Origin: Candidatus Competibacteraceae bacterium
GTDB taxonomy: Bacteria > Pseudomonadota > Gammaproteobacteria > Competibacterales > Competibacteraceae
Direction of reading: 5' to 3'
Assembly (NCBI GenBank): GCA_020445045.1
Contig: JAGRHI010000270.1
Coordinates: 1-9,412, forward strand
DNA length: 9,412 nt
The translations under genes were made by a program, and so were the position numbers. Below, piece by piece: positions 7,770 to 9,412 of the stretch. Each line of letters begins with the position of its first letter. Within the stretch, counting starts at the first letter, position 1. The notes beneath the pieces are model-generated. The model did no database searches. It was not told the DNA's origin and worked only from the letters and a program-made list of their open reading frames with translations.

Positions 7770-7803
7770 CAAATCGCAAATCCCCATTGAGGAGAAAACG
7801 TCA

Positions 7804-8277
7804 ATGTCTACCAACAATCCTTTCAATCCCTTCGCCAGCATGGATTTCAGCAAGTTCGATTTCAGCAAGTTCGATGTGAGCAAGATGCTGGGCGACATCA
7901 AGATTCCCGGTTTCGACATGAGCGGCATGATGGATGCCCAGCGCAAGAACATCGAAGCGCTGACCGCCGCCAATCAGGCCGCGGTGCAGGGCATGCAGGC
8001 AGTAGCGCAGCGCCAGGCCGAAATTCTCAGCCAGGCCATGAGCGAAGTGTCTTCCGTCGCCCAGCAACTGGCCAGCGCGGGCAGCAACCCTCAGGAAATG
8101 ACCACCAAGCAGGCCGAGTTGGCCCGCAAGGCGTTCGAGCAAGCGCTGGCCAACATGCGCGAACTGGCCGAGATGGTCAGCAAGTCCAACACCGATGCGT
8201 TCGCCATCATCAACAAGCGTGTCACCGAAAGCTTGCAGGAACTGAAGAGCTTGGTGTCTCCTCCTGCCACCAAGTAA
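7804..8277 (+). CDS. phaP: Phasin, PHA granule-associated protein
   Basis: A 157-residue phasin: a small amphipathic protein that coats polyhydroxyalkanoate granules and limits their size and fusion. It starts at ATG 7804, with GAGGAG at 7789-7794 and 9-base spacing; an in-frame TTG at 7696 has no ribosome site and would lie upstream of the predicted promoter, so I rejected it. The N-terminus (NNPFNPFASM) is followed by tandem DFSKF repeats (14-28), then IKIPGFDMSGMM and the phasin signature AQRKNIEALTAANQAAVQGM at about residues 42-61. The rest is a long alanine/glutamine-rich helical, coiled-coil-like region (about 60-145) with LARKAFEQALANMRELAEM, and the protein ends SPPATK, a short proline/alanine/lysine tail like that of many phasins. 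There is no signal peptide or membrane segment. The gene has its own promoter after pepN and lies 168 bases before a PHA synthase gene, which supports the call. Confidence 0.93.
   Translation: MSTNNPFNPFASMDFSKFDFSKFDVSKMLGDIKIPGFDMSGMMDAQRKNIEALTAANQAAVQGMQAVAQRQAEILSQAMSEVSSVAQQLASAGSNPQEMTTKQAELARKAFEQALANMRELAEMVSKSNTDAFAIINKRVTESLQELKSLVSPPATK
7843..7884 (+). repeat. 15-base tandem repeat within the phasin gene (DFSKF units)
   Basis: GATTTCAGCAAGTTC occurs twice, exactly, at 7843-7857 and 7858-7872. A diverged third unit begins GATGTGAGCAAG (7873-7884). The repeat is in frame and encodes DFSKF-DFSKF-DVSKM (residues 14-28). Identity at the DNA level between the first two units points to a recent duplication or slippage event. 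Confidence 0.85.
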
Positions 8278-8300
8278 GGCAAGACTACTAGCGTTATTAC

Positions 8301-8355
8301 GCGGGTGGGCAGGCCAGGCGGAATTTCCGCGATGGCCTGTCCGCTTGTTATTTTT
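8301..8355 (+). terminator. Two-tier hairpin with T-run between phasin and PHA synthase genes (terminator or attenuator)
   Basis: The arms GGGCAGGCCA (8307-8316) and TGGCCTGTCC (8333-8342) pair over ten positions with one G-T wobble. An inner stem, GCGGA (8318-8322) with TCCGC (8326-8330), closes on a three-base loop. The outer stem can extend through wobble pairs (8301-8306 with 8343-8348) right up to TTATTTTT (8348-8355). It begins 23 bases after the phasin stop. It probably ends most phasin transcripts; partial read-through into the synthase gene is possible. Confidence 0.7.
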
Positions 8356-8367
8356 AGGCCGTCGCTG

Positions 8368-8397
8368 ATGACGCTGGATAATAAGCATGGCTAAAAT
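8368..8397 (+). promoter_or_regulatory. Possible promoter of the PHA synthase gene
   Basis: TAAAAT (8392-8397) matches the -10 consensus at five of six positions. ATGACG (8368-8373), 18 bases upstream, matches the -35 consensus at four of six. It lies after the terminator and 48 bases before the synthase start. GATAAT (8377-8382) is an alternative -10 without a good -35. This is a weak call based only on position and AT-rich boxes. Confidence 0.28.
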
Positions 8398-8416
8398 AAA
8401 CAGGCATTGTCCAGCG
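8372..8416 (+). repeat. 11-base inverted repeat in the PHA synthase leader
   Basis: CGCTGGATAAT (8372-8382) and ATTGTCCAGCG (8406-8416) are reverse complements at 10 of 11 positions, and the odd position is a T-G wobble in RNA. The 23-base spacer contains the TAAAAT box. No T-run follows, so it is not an intrinsic terminator. It could be an operator around the promoter or an RNA hairpin 29 bases before the start codon; no function can be assigned. Confidence 0.45.
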
Positions 8417-8445
8417 AACCACCATAACGACGAGAGGAATTACGC

Positions 8446-9412
8446 ATGGCTGAGCAGAAAACCCCAGAACTCAAGGTGCCGGAAATCAAGATGCCCGATC
8501 CGGCCCAGATGGCCCAGCTTTTCTCGCATGTGGCCGAGAAGAGCCAAGTGATCGTCAAGGAATTCCTGAACCGCCAGAAGGACAGTGGCGCGATTGACAT
8601 GCAGGATAAGATGGCTCTCGGCAAGTCCTTCATGGAGATGACCCAAAAGATCATGGCCGACCCGGCCAAGCTAGCCAACGCGCAGCTGGCGTTGTGGCAG
8701 AATTATCTGGAGCTGTGGCAGAAGACCCTGCCGGCGATGTTCGGCCAGCCGGTGGAACCCGTGGTGCGCGAGCAGAAGGGCGACAAGCGCTTCAAGCACG
8801 ACGACTGGCAGGACAACATCTTGTTCTCCTACATCAAGCAATCCTACCTGCTGACCGCCGGTTGGATTCAGGACATGGTCGCCGACGTCGAGGGCTTCGA
8901 CGACAAGACCAAGAAGAAGCTGATGTTCTACACCCGCCAGTTCATCGATGCCATGGCGCCCAGCAACTTCGCGCTGACCAATCCGGAAGTGGTGCGCGCC
9001 ACCATCGAATCCGGCGGCGAGAATCTGATCAACGGCCTGAAGAACATGCTCGGGGATCTTGAGCGCGGCAAGGGCAAGCTCAGCATCCGCATGACCGATC
9101 TCGACGCGTTCGAGCTGGGCAAGAATGTCGCCACCACGCCTGGCAAGGTCGTCTATCAGAACGAGATGATCCAGTTGCTGCAGTACGATCCCAGCACGCC
9201 GGATGTGTTCAAGAAGCCGCTGCTGATCTTCCCGCCGTGGATCAACAAATTCTACATCATGGATCTACGGCCGAAGAATTCCCTGATCAAGTGGGCGGTG
9301 GATCAGGGGTTCACGGTGTTTTTGATGTCCTGGATCAACCCGGACGAGAAGATGGCCGACAAGGCTTTCGACGACTATCTCAAGGATGGGCCGCTGGCGG
9401 CGCTGGACGCCA
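8446..9412 (+). CDS. phaC: Class I poly(3-hydroxyalkanoate) synthase, N-terminal part (3' end outside window)
   Basis: 322 complete codons of a PHA synthase, which polymerises (R)-3-hydroxyacyl-CoA, typically 3-hydroxybutyryl-CoA, at the granule surface. It starts at ATG 8446 after AGAGGA (8433-8438) with 7-base spacing. The N-terminal extension (about 1-95) contains LKVPEIKMPDPAQMAQLF and NYLELWQKTLP. The PhaC_N region follows: FKHDDWQDNILFSYIKQSYL, then MAPSNFALTNPEV, ENLINGLKNMLGDLERGKG and the TPGKVVYQNEMIQLLQY stretch. The alpha/beta-hydrolase core begins with FPPWINKFYIMDL (262-274) and GFTVFLMSWINPDE (288-301). The reading stops at GPLAALDA, shortly before the expected GxCxGG box, so the catalytic Cys, Asp and His are not visible. 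Class I enzymes are about 560-650 residues, so roughly half is present. The adjacent phasin gene supports a PHA locus; phaA, phaB and phaR are not seen here. Confidence 0.96.
   Translation, partial: MAEQKTPELKVPEIKMPDPAQMAQLFSHVAEKSQVIVKEFLNRQKDSGAIDMQDKMALGKSFMEMTQKIMADPAKLANAQLALWQNYLELWQKTLPAMFGQPVEPVVREQKGDKRFKHDDWQDNILFSYIKQSYLLTAGWIQDMVADVEGFDDKTKKKLMFYTRQFIDAMAPSNFALTNPEVVRATIESGGENLINGLKNMLGDLERGKGKLSIRMTDLDAFELGKNVATTPGKVVYQNEMIQLLQYDPSTPDVFKKPLLIFPPWINKFYIMDLRPKNSLIKWAVDQGFTVFLMSWINPDEKMADKAFDDYLKDGPLAALDA

Noticed and set aside
7696..7803. Upstream TTG start for the phasin gene, adding 36 residues
   Set aside because: The extra residues do not resemble phasins, the codon lies upstream of the predicted promoter boxes, and ATG 7804 has a GAGGAG site.
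1..9412. Mobile elements, CRISPR arrays, tRNA/rRNA genes or a horizontally acquired island
   Set aside because: No transposase, regularly spaced repeats, long terminal repeats or tRNA-like structure were seen, and gene order and codon use look uniform and chromosomal across the window.

Overview
The window reads as ordinary chromosomal DNA from a GC-rich proteobacterium that stores polyhydroxyalkanoate (PHA). A class I PHA synthase, a phasin, a TgpA-type transglutaminase with its MoxR and DUF58 partners, and an E. coli-like aminopeptidase N all fit a gammaproteobacterium, or less likely a betaproteobacterium. The genus cannot be fixed from the sequence alone. All genes lie on the + strand. 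I see no mobile elements, CRISPR arrays, tRNAs or rRNAs.

Layout. Positions 1-164 hold the 3' end of a Cache-domain protein gene, closed by a strong intrinsic terminator (199-228). Positions 431-4890 look like one operon: a gamma-carbonic anhydrase-like hexapeptide-repeat protein, a MoxR-type AAA+ ATPase, a DUF58 membrane protein and a TgpA-type membrane transglutaminase. The genes are 1, 12 and 13 bases apart. MoxR, DUF58 and TgpA are a recurring trio, thought to work together at the cell envelope; the carbonic anhydrase-like gene upstream is an additional member. After a 135-base gap comes pepN (aminopeptidase N), with all expected catalytic residues.

The last third is a PHA-storage locus: a phasin gene (7804-8277) and the first 322 codons of a class I PHA synthase gene (8446 to the window end, cut just before the expected catalytic Cys). 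The phasin leader is the most interesting non-coding part. It holds a plausible sigma-70 promoter whose -35 box sits at the centre of an 18-base imperfect dyad, plus two TGCA-N-TGCA motifs. That arrangement suits a repressor such as PhaR, but it is an inference. Between phasin and synthase there is a two-tier hairpin with a T-run (terminator or attenuator), followed by an 11-base inverted repeat in the synthase leader. The synthase is therefore probably expressed less than the phasin, or separately from it.

I found no evidence for a wholly new system. The findings are regulatory structures and small protein peculiarities.
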